Positions 44,682 through 54,013 of a stretch of DNA of 64,000 nucleotides are shown here, piece by piece. The translations under genes and the position numbers were made by a program. Each line of letters starts with the position of its first letter. Position 1 is the stretch's first letter. This DNA is from Bacillota bacterium (GTDB lineage Bacteria > Bacillota > Clostridia > Lachnospirales > Lachnospiraceae), in the NCBI GenBank assembly GCA_023411215.1, contig JAEYOY010000058.1:1-64000 (forward strand), written 5' to 3'. The notes under the pieces were generated by a model that was not told the DNA's origin, ran no database searches, and saw only the letters and a program-made list of their open reading frames with translations.

Positions 44682-45209
44682 TTAGTCCAGCTTCTTTTCA
44701 ATACATACCAGATTTACTCCCGATATACCATTGAACGCACATGGAATGATACCAACCTCTTTATAACCGTAACTCTGATATATTGCCCTTGCACGAGAAT
44801 TTATAGCATTCGTATCAATTCTTAAGTAAGGGCAGTTGTTCTCTCTTGCATAATTCTCATAGAACTCCACCATCTTCCTTCCGTAGCCGTGTTTTTTCAC
44901 AGAAGGTTCCACCACGAGGGTATGCATCACCATAACCTGATCATCCTCTGCAGGATATTCCCACTGACAGCTCTTATATGCAGGAGCCTGCTCTTTATTC
45001 AGACGCATAGCAGCGACAATCTCTCCCTCTTCTTCCATAACAAACAGATCATCCTGTTCGAACCCTGCAACAGCCGTATTCCTGGTTGGATATACATCTC
45101 TTTGCCATCCTGTCGTACAATTGCCCTTCTCCTCTTCCTCTATAATATGTTCAAAGATCAGTGCTACTGCGTCTATCTCTTTTCGCTTCGCTTTTCGTAT
45201 TATATTCAT
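44682..45209 (-). CDS. GNAT-family N-acetyltransferase
   Basis: 175 residues from the ATG at 45209 behind GGAGAG. The acetyl-CoA site is VMHTLVVEPSVKKHGYGRKM, with the R/Q-x2-G-x-G/A pattern as KHGYGR. RIDTNAINSRARAIYQSYGY is the usual C-terminal signature. Substrate unknown. Confidence 0.88.
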   Translation of the reverse strand: MNIIRKAKRKEIDAVALIFEHIIEEEEKGNCTTGWQRDVYPTRNTAVAGFEQDDLFVMEEEGEIVAAMRLNKEQAPAYKSCQWEYPAEDDQVMVMHTLVVEPSVKKHGYGRKMVEFYENYARENNCPYLRIDTNAINSRARAIYQSYGYKEVGIIPCAFNGISGVNLVCIEKKLD

Positions 45210-45269
45210 GCCTATACTCTCCATTCAAATGATTGCATCTATTTTAAGAAAATAAATTTTCAGCTAGCA

Positions 45270-46223
45270 TTAGTCAAGCTGCCACTTTTCAAACAGCGCC
45301 TCTACCCGCCCATTCAGCCATCCGTTTATTCTCTGCATCCGCTCTTCCAACTGCTGCCCGCCGCTCCAAACCAATTGATTCAGCTCGTGCTCCAGCTGAT
45401 AGATTGTCAGTCGCTTTGCAAGCTTCGGGACTTCTCCGACGATCCCAAGGGTTTTAATGAGGGACTTCAGCAATAGTTCAAATTGACAGCCATCTTCCGG
45501 TGGATAGATACACCAATGAAATAGATGTGCCAATTCAAAATCCGCCTCACCATATTGCGAACATTCCCAGTCGATTACCCCCATCAATCTTCCATCCTGT
45601 ACAATAATATTCTTGGGATGAAAATCATTATGTAATAGCTTCGCTCCTGTCTGATATTCCAGGCAGTCGATATTGTAATCAATGTATTCAAAGGCTGATG
45701 TGATAATGCTCTCACTGATATGTATGTCAGCGAGACTGGTTCTTAGCATCTTGATATAATCAAGATGCCCCTCCTTCCAAGAGCCCTTGTATCTCGGTAC
45801 GGTAGGGATATAGTGGCCGATATCATAGCAAGCATCGGCTATGGAATGTAAATTCATAAGAAAATGAGCGATATCCCTCCCCAGAAGAAGGCTTTGTTCT
45901 TCCGTTAATTCCTTCAAAACATTGAATAAGTCACTACCCTCCATATAATCCGCAATCAGGTAACCGTATTCCTTACCGGAAGAGATTAATACCCCGGTGG
46001 AATGAATTTTGGGCGTAAGCATAATCGATTGTACCCGTTCCAGCTTCCTCAACTCGTCCGGTATGGAATCCGATATTCTTATAATATATTTTTTGTCAAC
46101 TCGATAAACTGCTATCTGGTCATTCTGCCTGCATAGCTCTATCACCTTTGCATTAAAATTCCGATTGTTCAGCGTTTCATATATATCACTTATATTTATA
46201 CTAATATCTCTATGACTACTCAT
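45270..46223 (-). CDS. Aminoglycoside phosphotransferase (APH)-family kinase-like protein
   Basis: 317 residues from the ATG at 46223 after AAAGGA (the longest frame starts at 46259). The Brenner motif LLHNDFHPKNIIVQ and the metal-binding GVIDWECSQYGEADFELAHLF are clear, and YLIADYMEGSDLF forms the hinge. The family includes antibiotic kinases, choline and homoserine kinases, so resistance is not implied. Monocistronic. Confidence 0.87.
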   Translation of the reverse strand: MSSHRDISINISDIYETLNNRNFNAKVIELCRQNDQIAVYRVDKKYIIRISDSIPDELRKLERVQSIMLTPKIHSTGVLISSGKEYGYLIADYMEGSDLFNVLKELTEEQSLLLGRDIAHFLMNLHSIADACYDIGHYIPTVPRYKGSWKEGHLDYIKMLRTSLADIHISESIITSAFEYIDYNIDCLEYQTGAKLLHNDFHPKNIIVQDGRLMGVIDWECSQYGEADFELAHLFHWCIYPPEDGCQFELLLKSLIKTLGIVGEVPKLAKRLTIYQLEHELNQLVWSGGQQLEERMQRINGWLNGRVEALFEKWQLD

Positions 46224-46489
46224 ATGCAACGTCCTTTTTTCATTGATTTTCGTTATCATGCTTCTCTTGTCTGATTGGTATATTTACTTATTAATTCACA
46301 TTATAATACAATTGAGACACTATCACCAGATAAAATAGGATAATATTTCTTGTTGGGTATATACTTTTCATCCATGTTAATGTAAAATCAAGGTGATTAT
46401 TACCAAAACCCATCCTTAAGGATCCTGTATTACAAATAGCTTTCGCTATCGATTGTATTAATAATTTTCGTGTTATTGTGAGGTATTGA

Positions 46490-47389
46490 ATGATTCTAAA
46501 AGAAATAATATCTATTCGAATAATGAAACGGACTATTCTCTTGCTGCTTACCCTCGCCTGCCTACTTTCATTCCCAGGCTGTGGCAAGGAAAAAGAAACG
46601 GACTCGGTCTTTACTTTTCCGAGGGAAAAAGTACAGAGCTTCAGTGTATATACCTACGATACCGGTGAAAATACGACGACCAGCAACTGGGTCTATACCG
46701 AGAAGGATATGAAGAATTTTTTAGATTATCTTGATAACCTATCCGGAACTCGGGTGGATAAGCTTGATACCACTTCCTTACCCAGCTCATTCTACGGAAT
46801 TGAGCTCAATATTGATAACCCTTTTACACTTCTCATCCTCGGCGATTATGCAATTAATTATAAGGGAGAATACTATAAGATCGACGGCCGGAAGGCCAAG
46901 GAGATGTGCCAAACGATTGTTGATGATACCACAAAATGGGAAGGTGTGTCCTATATACTAAATCACAGATACTTATCCTTACTGGAGGGTGTCTGGGACA
47001 CTACCTACATGACAGAAAGCACTTATACAGGAGCTCCTCTGGAAAATGCTTCTTTGACTATGTTAGAAGCTTCTATTGACGCGCAGAAGGAGCTGCTAAT
47101 CTTAACCTTAGAAAACCATACCGGGAGTACTCTTCAATTCGGTTCTATGTATAGCTTAGAGGTCCTGGTCGATGACCACTGGTATTACATCGGCGATATG
47201 ATCAACAGCAATGTTAATATTGGCTGGAATAGTATTCTCCACATATTAAAGAACGACGAAGCGATGGGTGATACCTACCACCTGAGATACCTTCAGCCTT
47301 TGCCAACGAGAACCTACCGACTGGTCAAGGCCGTAACAGCGGAGGATGGAACAAAAGGATATCTGTCTGTAGAGTTTCAAGTAAAATAA
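46490..47389 (+). CDS. Lipoprotein with C-terminal Ig-like domain
   Basis: 299 residues; start at 46490 with GAGGT six bases upstream (an internal ATG at 46523 gives a more standard signal). Lipobox LLSFPGC. The middle segment is a beta-rich region of no known family. The end (LEVLVDDHWYYIG, TYHLRYLQPLPTRTYRLVKA) resembles bacterial immunoglobulin-like domains of clostridial lipoproteins. Exported and membrane-anchored; function unknown. Confidence 0.78.
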   Translation: MILKEIISIRIMKRTILLLLTLACLLSFPGCGKEKETDSVFTFPREKVQSFSVYTYDTGENTTTSNWVYTEKDMKNFLDYLDNLSGTRVDKLDTTSLPSSFYGIELNIDNPFTLLILGDYAINYKGEYYKIDGRKAKEMCQTIVDDTTKWEGVSYILNHRYLSLLEGVWDTTYMTESTYTGAPLENASLTMLEASIDAQKELLILTLENHTGSTLQFGSMYSLEVLVDDHWYYIGDMINSNVNIGWNSILHILKNDEAMGDTYHLRYLQPLPTRTYRLVKAVTAEDGTKGYLSVEFQVK

Positions 47390-47452
47390 ACAGGGTAACA
47401 ACAGGCTTATCAGCTGCATAAAGAACACCTTACAATTTATCTTAATATCTAA

Positions 47453-47549
47453 AAAGACATAAGTGCTGTGCCTATATATTCACCCTTGAGCAGACTGTGG
47501 ACTACAATCTGTCCCTTCGAGTGAATATACGTCAAACACCTATGTCTTT
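47453..47549. terminator. Extended convergent hairpin
   Basis: AAAGACATA pairs with TATGTCTTT at the ends, TATATTCAC (47475-47483) with GTGAATATA (47521-47529), with a further imperfect pairing inside. Separates the lipoprotein and acetyltransferase genes. Confidence 0.7.
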
Positions 47550-47572
47550 CCTCGTTCCTATTGCAACAAATT

Positions 47573-48079
47573 CTAGTACACGTTAACGACCTTCTCCAGT
47601 ATAAAAGAGCTCTCCTCTGCATCCATCGGATTCTTAATACTTACCACATGAAACCCTAGCTTATTCACGTAGAAATTGTGATTTCTTCTGGAGAAGCCCG
47701 GTGTCTCGGTACACCATTTTCTCGTATCCGGATATTCCTTCTCGACGAACTCCCATATCGTTCTTCCGACACCTTTGTTCTGAAGTTTTGTATCTACAAA
47801 GATGCATCCCAGGTTATTCACTTTTGTCCTCGGGTTTATCCATAGGATTAAGCCTGCCATCAGCTTTCCCTCCATCGATATCTGATAAGCCGTCGAATTC
47901 TTATCCATTCCCCACTTGCGAAGAAAGTCCCCGTTGTCATAGCCTGTCGGTCCGCCCTTGTCCTTACCTAGATGAATCCTTGAATCCTCATCAAAGGCTC
48001 TGGCCATAACGGCTGTTAATTCATCGATATTCTCTTCCTGCAATGGCTGAAATACCAATCCTTTATATTCCTTCATCAT
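47573..48079 (-). CDS. GNAT-family N-acetyltransferase
   Basis: 168 residues; GGAGG lies before the ATG. GCIFVDTKLQNKGVGRTIWEF contains the acetyl-CoA loop QNKGVG, and FYVNKLGFHVV is the usual end. Substrate unknown. No relation to the other acetyltransferase beyond the fold. Confidence 0.88.
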   Translation of the reverse strand: MMKEYKGLVFQPLQEENIDELTAVMARAFDEDSRIHLGKDKGGPTGYDNGDFLRKWGMDKNSTAYQISMEGKLMAGLILWINPRTKVNNLGCIFVDTKLQNKGVGRTIWEFVEKEYPDTRKWCTETPGFSRRNHNFYVNKLGFHVVSIKNPMDAEESSFILEKVVNVY

Positions 48080-48225
48080 AATATCCTCCTATCTCAGTAT
48101 TAATTCGTCTATTTTAATAATCGCTAATAGTTCATCTGTTGCTTGAAGTCTATCTATTGGTTAACGCTCCGCTAATGTATGGAATCATGATGTAGCTTGC
48201 TTGTAAAGGTTTTCTTGCGTTACAT

Positions 48226-49779
48226 CTATAGCTTCTCTAAAATCTCTACAATCAATTTCGTGGCCTCTGCCTCGAAGCCCGCCGCATTATTGATCAGGGT
48301 CACTAGCTGTTTTCTTATCTCCGGCTTCGCAAAATGTCTCGTCCGTTCTTCATCCTGAATTAAGCCGCCGACTACCTCACCCATCTTCAATCCCAGCTCA
48401 GCCGCACGGCGAAGATACCCTGCCGCCTGCTCACATTCCCTTTCCACCTGAGGTATATCCCTTCCAACCTGCTCCAGGTAGGCAGCAGCATAAAAACGCC
48501 CCTCTGCCAGCATAACCACTGCATCATTCTGACAGACTAACCGCTCGTATAAGATCGGCAGAATAGCTCCCTTCGGGAATTCCTTGTCATCTCCGACCCT
48601 CCTTGCCCAGTATTCATAAGCCCTCTGGCCTCCTGCATACTCAGCTCCGGACAGGTTCTCCTGCTTCTCGAAAATTATCTTCTCCTCAGTCAGGATCTGC
48701 AGTGCATTCGCAAGAATCTCCTTGTGACTTGCCAATGCCTCCTGGCGCTCGCCTACTGCAATTAATGCGACGGTGCATTCGTTCTCCCACCAGCCATCGG
48801 TCACAAAATATCCGCTCTCGTCCTGGGTTACATTCTTACTAAATTCCTGATTGTCCTGGAAGCAGTTCCAGCCCAACAGCTGATTGCCATTCTCCCGATA
48901 ACCAGTAATCAAGCATGCCTCCGGTGGTCCGATAATTCCGAAAGCAATCACCGGTCTTCCTTCCTCCAGCTCTTCTTTGATAAACCGGAGAAAATCTTCT
49001 CTAGAGGTCCCCTCCCGCTTCAACAGTCGATAGCTTCTTCCAGCCGCAGCAAATGCCCGACGAAATGCTTCATAGCGATCCTCATATATGTTCATAATAT
49101 CTACATTGCCGCCATCCCAGTAATCCACGTTCCAACGGAGCCGGAAAGCCGCACCTGTGATGGCCATAATATATGCATAATCAATTTGCTGCCCCATATA
49201 GTTTAGGCAAGCCTTCATAGCGACGCAGAAGGGAGTACATTCCTCATAGGAATATGCCACCTTCGGTACCCCGTATAAGATACAGCTGTCCTTGGTCCTT
49301 ATATTGTTGTTCATAGGATAATCCACCTCCGATAATTTTCGTTGCCAGTCATATAACCCGGCTTGCGCGTGATTCGTGGTAATTGTCTCCTCCTGCTTAA
49401 GCAACATTGGTCCAAACATTCCGACCAGAATTCGTCTTCTGCCCACCTTCAGACTGCAGGGAGCCTTGCGAAGATGAGAAGGCAGAATATTCATATGGCG
49501 CTTGTAGGCTCTGGTAAATACATCATAGCTTTCAAACATATAATCCGCTGCAATATCCGCAAGGCTTCTTTCGGTATGTGCAATATCAAAGGCAGAGTTT
49601 GCAAGTCTTCGAAGAAGGATATAGCGAGATAGTGTAATTCCCGTACTTTCTCTGAAGGTCTCCCTGATATGGCGATAGGAAAATCCTATGGACTTCTCCA
49701 GCTCTGCATAATCAATCGGTTCTTTCACTCTTGTCTCGATAAAGGTTGCTGTGGACCATATTAGTTGTGAATAATCCAT
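48226..49779 (-). CDS. AraC-type regulator with a C39-peptidase/BtrH-like C-terminal domain
   Basis: 517 residues from the ATG at 49779 behind AAAGGTGAT (a GTG lies four codons earlier). Residues 1-115 are the AraC double helix-turn-helix (YRHIRETFRESTGITLSRYI). Residues 160-330 resemble the C39-type fold: ECTPFCVAMKACLNYMG with the cysteine, GRPVIAFGIIGPPEACLITGY and LLGWNCFQDNQEF. The usual histidine is not obvious, so this is probably a sensor, not a protease. The last 150 residues are helical. The DNA-binding end is N-terminal, the reverse of the common AraC layout. Confidence 0.8.
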   Translation of the reverse strand: MDYSQLIWSTATFIETRVKEPIDYAELEKSIGFSYRHIRETFRESTGITLSRYILLRRLANSAFDIAHTERSLADIAADYMFESYDVFTRAYKRHMNILPSHLRKAPCSLKVGRRRILVGMFGPMLLKQEETITTNHAQAGLYDWQRKLSEVDYPMNNNIRTKDSCILYGVPKVAYSYEECTPFCVAMKACLNYMGQQIDYAYIMAITGAAFRLRWNVDYWDGGNVDIMNIYEDRYEAFRRAFAAAGRSYRLLKREGTSREDFLRFIKEELEEGRPVIAFGIIGPPEACLITGYRENGNQLLGWNCFQDNQEFSKNVTQDESGYFVTDGWWENECTVALIAVGERQEALASHKEILANALQILTEEKIIFEKQENLSGAEYAGGQRAYEYWARRVGDDKEFPKGAILPILYERLVCQNDAVVMLAEGRFYAAAYLEQVGRDIPQVERECEQAAGYLRRAAELGLKMGEVVGGLIQDEERTRHFAKPEIRKQLVTLINNAAGFEAEATKLIVEILEKL

Positions 49780-49912
49780 GTAAAGTATCACCTTTCTTTA
49801 CTTAAGCCAGGTTGCGAACCTCTCACTGAAGTCCCCATTACCATAAGGCACTGCCGTAAGGAGGAAACCTGCCACTGATTTAACTTTCCGGAAGTTACTT
49901 CTATTATAACAA

Positions 49913-49949
49913 AAAGGGCAAAAAACACTCGATGTTTTTGACCCTCTTT
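49913..49949 (-). terminator. Terminator of the SRAP gene
   Basis: AAAGGG-CA-AAAACA pairs with TGTTTTTGACCCTCTTT around CTCGA. On the minus strand it follows the SRAP stop by about 40 bases. Confidence 0.55.
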
Positions 49950-49988
49950 CAGAAATGCTAGCTCCATAAACATTTTGTGAAGCATGTA

Positions 49989-50594
49989 TTATAAATCCAT
50001 TTTATATTGATCACCGAATTTCTCTTCCTTCACAACTTCCTTCACCAGCTGTGGCGGAACCCTTGTCAGGAGCTCTCCGGTTGCACTATTCTCCTTAATC
50101 CAGGTGGCTATCTCCTGCTTCGGGATAACTAGCGGCATTCGGGTATGAATCTCCTTCATTGAAGCATTTGCCTCTGTAGTTAGAATTACGAATCGCAGCT
50201 CCTCACCGTAGCGGCTATATAAGCCTGCCATATACAACACCTTCGTTCCCTCCATTCGGAATAAGAACTTTCGCTTCTCACTGTCCCACTCATAGAAGCC
50301 GGTAGAAGGAATGATGCAACGACGATTAAGGAGGCTGTCCCGAAAGGTCTTCTTCTCGAAGGCACTCTCTGAACGGGCGTTGATAATGACTCCCTTTTCA
50401 TTAAATTTCGGAAAGCCCCAGGCGCTGATGGTAGGTGATATCTCCTCCTGTTCGAGAGTCAGGATGGGCGCCTGGTTCGTCGGATAGATATCCCCTGTCT
50501 TGACTGCCGCGTTATGAAATTTTGCATTCAGCTTCTCTAATATCTCTATGATTTCATCATTTTGTTCCACTGTAAAATTGTACCTTCCACACAT
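49989..50594 (-). CDS. SOS response-associated peptidase (SRAP/YedK/HMCES)
   Basis: 201 residues beginning MCGRY; Cys2 forms a thiazolidine link with abasic sites in single-stranded DNA once the methionine is removed. NARSESAFEKKTF, STGFYEWD and IHTRMPLVI carry the asparagine, glutamate and histidine of the active site. GGGAGG precedes the ATG. No LexA box was seen immediately upstream. Confidence 0.93.
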   Translation of the reverse strand: MCGRYNFTVEQNDEIIEILEKLNAKFHNAAVKTGDIYPTNQAPILTLEQEEISPTISAWGFPKFNEKGVIINARSESAFEKKTFRDSLLNRRCIIPSTGFYEWDSEKRKFLFRMEGTKVLYMAGLYSRYGEELRFVILTTEANASMKEIHTRMPLVIPKQEIATWIKENSATGELLTRVPPQLVKEVVKEEKFGDQYKMDL

Positions 50595-50685
50595 AGGAAT
50601 CCTCCCTTTCTAAACCTATTTTAACATATTTTGGACCATTTCTATAGATAATATTTCCTTATCGAAAAAAAGAACAAAAAGCCAT

Positions 50686-50713
50686 TTGACATTTTTAAAA
50701 ATTAGATTATGAT
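50686..50713 (+). promoter_or_regulatory. Promoter upstream of the DUF1846 gene
   Basis: TTGACA (50686-50691), 16 bases, TATGAT (50708-50713). It leaves a leader of about 255 bases before the ATG at 50977, in which no known riboswitch or gene is recognised. Confidence 0.6.
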
Positions 50714-50976
50714 AGAGTATGGTGTTTATTAAAACCATAAAACATATTAACTATTCCAACATGTTTAGCATAAACATTACAACAAAAGATCCTATTATAA
50801 TTAGTAACAGTTCAGCAGCTAAAACTTCATATATGAGCTTCAGCAAACGCATTTCTTCGCATGAATTTCGTGTTGAAATTTGTAGGGCCTTCTGCCAAAG
50901 TGAGAGTAGCAAAGGGAAATCGAGCTTATGGCTGAACTGTTCCAATCATTAAATTGTATTCAAGGGAGGATACCAC

Positions 50977-52482
50977 ATGAAAACCGGTTTTGATCCACAG
51001 AGGTATATTGATGAGCAGTCACAGTTCATCCTAGAGCGTGTTAACAACTATGATAAGCTGTATCTTGAATTTGGCGGTAAACTAATAGGAGACAAGCATG
51101 CGAAGCGTGTACTTCCCGGCTTTGACGAAGATGCTAAAATCAAATTACTCCAGAAACTTAAGGATCAGGCTGAGATCATTATCTGTGTTTATGCCGGCGA
51201 TATTGAGCGCAATAAAATCCGTGGTGATTTTGGTATCACCTATGATATGGAGGTGCTTCGTCTGTTGGATGACCTCCGCAGCTTCGGCTTGGAAGTGAAC
51301 AGCGTAGTTATCACCCGTTATAATAAGCAGCCCGCAACAACTGTATTTATCAATAAATTGGAGCGACGTAACATCAAGGTATATACCCATTCTGCTATCC
51401 CCGGTTATCCGGCAGACATAGACACCATCGTAAGTGAGAACGGCTACGGAATCAATCCCTACATTACCACCACGAAACCGATTGTAGTCGTAACAGCACC
51501 TGGCCCTAACAGCGGTAAGCTGGCAACTTGTCTGAATCAGCTCTATCACGAATATAACTTGGGACATAGTGCTGGTTACTCCAAATTCGAGACCTTCCCT
51601 GTATGGAATGTTCCCCTGAAGCATCCCCTTAACATCGCTTATGAGGCTGCGACCGTAGATTTAAAGGATGTTAACATGATTGATAACTTCCATTTTGAGC
51701 GATATAATCAGGTAACTGTCAATTATAACCGCGACTTAGAGATGTTCCCGGTAATCAAACGTATTATCGAGAAGATTACGAATCAGGAATCCGTATACCA
51801 ATCTCCGACTGATATGGGAGTTAATCGTGTTGGATTTGGTATTATCGATGACACTGTTGTAACAGAGGCCTCCAAGCAGGAGATTATCCGCAGATTTTTC
51901 ACGACAATCTGTGATTTTAAGAAAGGTCTACTAGATGAAGAATCTGTAAATCGCATGAAGGTAATAATGGAGGAGGTTGGTCTAAAGCAGGACGACCGCC
52001 GATGTGTGCTTCCAGCTCGTGAATATGCAGCCAAGCTTAAGGAAAGCTGTGTCGATAATGAGACCGTTTCTGTAATTGCTTTCGAGCTCGAGGATGGACA
52101 GATTATTACCGGCAAAGGATCCGCAACCATGGATTGCTGCTCCGCTGCACTCCTTAACGCAATTAAGTACCTAGCAGGCATCAGTGATGATATCTATCTA
52201 TTATCACCTCTGATCTTAAATACCATTCGTGATTTGAAGGAACGTGATCTTCACAGTAAAATCACTTGTTTGAATGCAAATGAGATTCTCATTGCCCTCA
52301 GTATATGCGCCGTTACCAATCCTACTGCACAGCTTGCCTATGAGAAATTATCCTCACTTGCCGGTGTTCAGGCACATTGTACGGTTATACTGAATCGTAA
52401 TGATGAGCAAATCTTGAAGAAGCTGGGTATCGATGTTACCTGCGATGCGATATATCCTTCTGAGAATCTGTATTATGTATAA
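50977..52482 (+). CDS. DUF1846 family protein
   Basis: 501 residues, full length for the family. Landmarks are GFDPQRYIDEQSQFILER, FGGKLIGDKHAKRVLPGF and VVTAPGPNSGKLATCLNQLY, the last looking like a nucleotide-binding loop. Widely conserved in clostridia and streptococci with no assigned reaction. AAGGGAGG lies before the ATG. Cytoplasmic. Confidence 0.92.
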   Translation: MKTGFDPQRYIDEQSQFILERVNNYDKLYLEFGGKLIGDKHAKRVLPGFDEDAKIKLLQKLKDQAEIIICVYAGDIERNKIRGDFGITYDMEVLRLLDDLRSFGLEVNSVVITRYNKQPATTVFINKLERRNIKVYTHSAIPGYPADIDTIVSENGYGINPYITTTKPIVVVTAPGPNSGKLATCLNQLYHEYNLGHSAGYSKFETFPVWNVPLKHPLNIAYEAATVDLKDVNMIDNFHFERYNQVTVNYNRDLEMFPVIKRIIEKITNQESVYQSPTDMGVNRVGFGIIDDTVVTEASKQEIIRRFFTTICDFKKGLLDEESVNRMKVIMEEVGLKQDDRRCVLPAREYAAKLKESCVDNETVSVIAFELEDGQIITGKGSATMDCCSAALLNAIKYLAGISDDIYLLSPLILNTIRDLKERDLHSKITCLNANEILIALSICAVTNPTAQLAYEKLSSLAGVQAHCTVILNRNDEQILKKLGIDVTCDAIYPSENLYYV

Positions 52483-52522
52483 TCCGGGAGGTAGTCCGGT
52501 CTATTCCAAATAATGCAGCAAA

Positions 52523-52665
52523 GGGCTGTTTCAAAACACGAATAATTGATTTCTATAAGAGTAACATGCATTCCATACCAGATAATCTCTTTCAGAGGTT
52601 AGACTATCTGGTATGGGATGCTGTTACTCTTATTTTAAGCGATATCTACGTGTTTGAAGCAGCCC
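52523..52665. mobile_element. MITE-like element, 143 bp
   Basis: Terminal inverted repeats GGGCTGTTTCAAAACACG and CGTGTTTGAAGCAGCCC, of the kind found at insertion sequence ends, enclose a long inner palindrome (ATAAGAGTAACA, GCATTCCATACCAGATA and complements). No frame. It may also end the DUF1846 transcript. No clear target duplication seen. Confidence 0.65.
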
Positions 52666-52835
52666 CATATTAATTCATATCATTATATTACTCATTATCA
52701 TTAGATTTCTTAATTCCATACCTTGCTATAAATTCACCTATCTTACTATGTTTCATATCCATCTCCCCTCACCCTACATTAACATACTAAGCTCTAAGCT
52801 ATTATATTCTTATTCCTCACTACTGCTATCCAACC

Positions 52836-53315
52836 CTACATTTTTCTATTATATACATTATAAGAAACAATATAAGCGAATACAAATATGCTCACAATTA
52901 GCAGCAGTAGCCTCACCAAAGCCGGATAGAACAGCCCTCCAATCAGAGCCAGGGTATACATAGCAATAAGCATAGCTATGGACGCTGTACGGAATGCCCG
53001 ATTGGTGATTTCCTTAATTCGCTCATCCGAGTTGCTGATCCTGCTCTCCTTAAGCTTCTCCTCATCCTTAAGCATCAGTTTATTCTTAATTAGCATGATG
53101 ATAGAAATAAGAAGTAATCCAAACCCAGCTCCCGTGTAGACACCAAGCATCTCCTCCTTAACCTCCAACTTCCAATAGAATTCTGCCAGTAGTGCGGTAA
53201 TTAAGGTGATTGCTCCAATCAGACCCAGTCCAGCGAATCGATACATACGGACTTTAACCACCAGCTTATATTCTTCGTTTGTTCTTGCTGTTGTTCCACA
53301 TAATAGACCTCTCAT
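52836..53315 (-). CDS. Membrane protein paired with an HTH regulator
   Basis: 159 residues with four hydrophobic segments and a cytoplasmic charged loop (LKDEEKLKESRISNSDERIKE, read in two). The start overlaps the stop of the HTH gene (ATGA). This pair, a small Cro-like regulator and a DUF2178-like membrane protein, is common in Firmicutes; function unknown. 52666-52835 shows nothing else. Confidence 0.8.
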   Translation of the reverse strand: MRGLLCGTTARTNEEYKLVVKVRMYRFAGLGLIGAITLITALLAEFYWKLEVKEEMLGVYTGAGFGLLLISIIMLIKNKLMLKDEEKLKESRISNSDERIKEITNRAFRTASIAMLIAMYTLALIGGLFYPALVRLLLLIVSIFVFAYIVSYNVYNRKM

Positions 53316-53521
53316 AAATTCTCATCCTCCTGATTAAATATAAAAATATCCTCAATTGAAACTTTGAAAAACTGCGCCAGCTTGTGTGCCAGTATTAAAG
53401 AGGCATTGTATCTGCCGCATTCTAGTGAAATGATTGTCTGACGGGTGACACCCACTGCATCCGCCAACTCATTCTGGGTTACCTTCGCACTTTTTCGGAG
53501 CTCCTGTAGCCTGGTTTGCAT
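53312..53521 (-). CDS. XRE/Cro-type HTH transcriptional regulator
   Basis: 69 residues, essentially one helix-turn-helix: AKVTQNELADAVGVTRQTI and YNASLILAHKLAQFFKVSIE. GGAGG precedes the ATG. It lies under a promoter flanked by direct repeats, so autoregulation is likely. Confidence 0.92.
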   Translation of the reverse strand: MQTRLQELRKSAKVTQNELADAVGVTRQTIISLECGRYNASLILAHKLAQFFKVSIEDIFIFNQEDENL

Positions 53522-53542
53522 CTTTACGCCTCCTTTTTTGTC

Positions 53543-53590
53543 TAGTTCACTTTACATATTTAGTATAGTTTGCTTTACATCAAATGTCAA
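53543..53590 (-). promoter_or_regulatory. Promoter and direct-repeat operator of the HTH gene
   Basis: On the minus strand TTGACA (53590-53585), 17 bases, TATACT (53567-53562). Two 15-base direct repeats ATGTAAAG..AACTA lie at 53580-53566 and 53557-53543, flanking and overlapping the -10. Confidence 0.75.
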
Positions 53591-53712
53591 GCTTATTTTA
53601 CATTTAATTGTATACTTTAGAACACTATCGTCCTCTATTCCACATCAAGTCATCTATTACTTCTAAATTAAGTCTAAAAAGAATTTATAATTTATTAAAT
53701 ATATTAGTATGC

Positions 53713-53741
53713 TTGACGTAATTCATAGCCTTTGTTATAAT
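53713..53741 (+). promoter_or_regulatory. Promoter of a short transcript
   Basis: TTGACG (53713-53718), 17 bases, TATAAT (53736-53741). Confidence 0.65.
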
Positions 53742-53768
53742 TTCTAAATGAAAGGACAGGTGCTACAC

Positions 53769-53819
53769 TTGGACGAAGCAGTCGAGCGATATCAACATAC
53801 TAATATGCAAAAAGAGTGA
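53769..53819 (+). CDS. Short ORF, 16 residues, with own promoter and terminator
   Basis: TTG start 12 bases after AAAGGA; product MDEAVERYQHTNMQKE. Promoter at 53713 and terminator at 53871 bracket it. It could be a peptide, a leader or the start of a lost gene. A GTG three codons upstream is in frame. Confidence 0.3.
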   Translation: MDEAVERYQHTNMQKE

Positions 53820-53829
53820 ATAAAGCAAC

Positions 53830-53860
53830 GATAGAAAGTGCGTTTCGCGGACTTTCTATC
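53830..53860. repeat. Dispersed hairpin repeat (GATAGAAAG family), intact copy
   Basis: GATAGAAAGT pairs with ACTTTCTATC; loop contains GCGTTTCGCGG. Confidence 0.7.
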
Positions 53861-53870
53861 GTTATGAATG

Positions 53871-53897
53871 AAAAGGACAATAAATATTGTCCTTTTT
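53871..53897 (+). terminator. Terminator before the CNNM gene
   Basis: AAAAGGACAATA pairs with TATTGTCCTTTT around two bases, followed by T. Confidence 0.75.
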
Positions 53898-53984
53898 GTA
53901 GTGTTATTATGCTTGCGTGTCTCCTCTGACGAGTTTATAAAGTTATACGGAGTATCAGGTCTTTCAAATTAATTCTATTCTACT

Positions 53985-54013
53985 TTGATAACTCGGGGTA
54001 GAGATAATATTCT
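53985..54013 (+). promoter_or_regulatory. Possible promoter of the CNNM/CorC gene
   Basis: TTGATA, 17 bases, TATTCT, ending 33 bases before the TTG start. Confidence 0.4.

Noticed and set aside
45270..46223. Aminoglycoside resistance gene
   Set aside because: The APH fold is clear, but the family is broad and no resistance subfamily motif is recognisable.
50719..50952. 77-codon frame in the DUF1846 leader
   Set aside because: No ribosome site and low-complexity product; more likely an untranslated leader.
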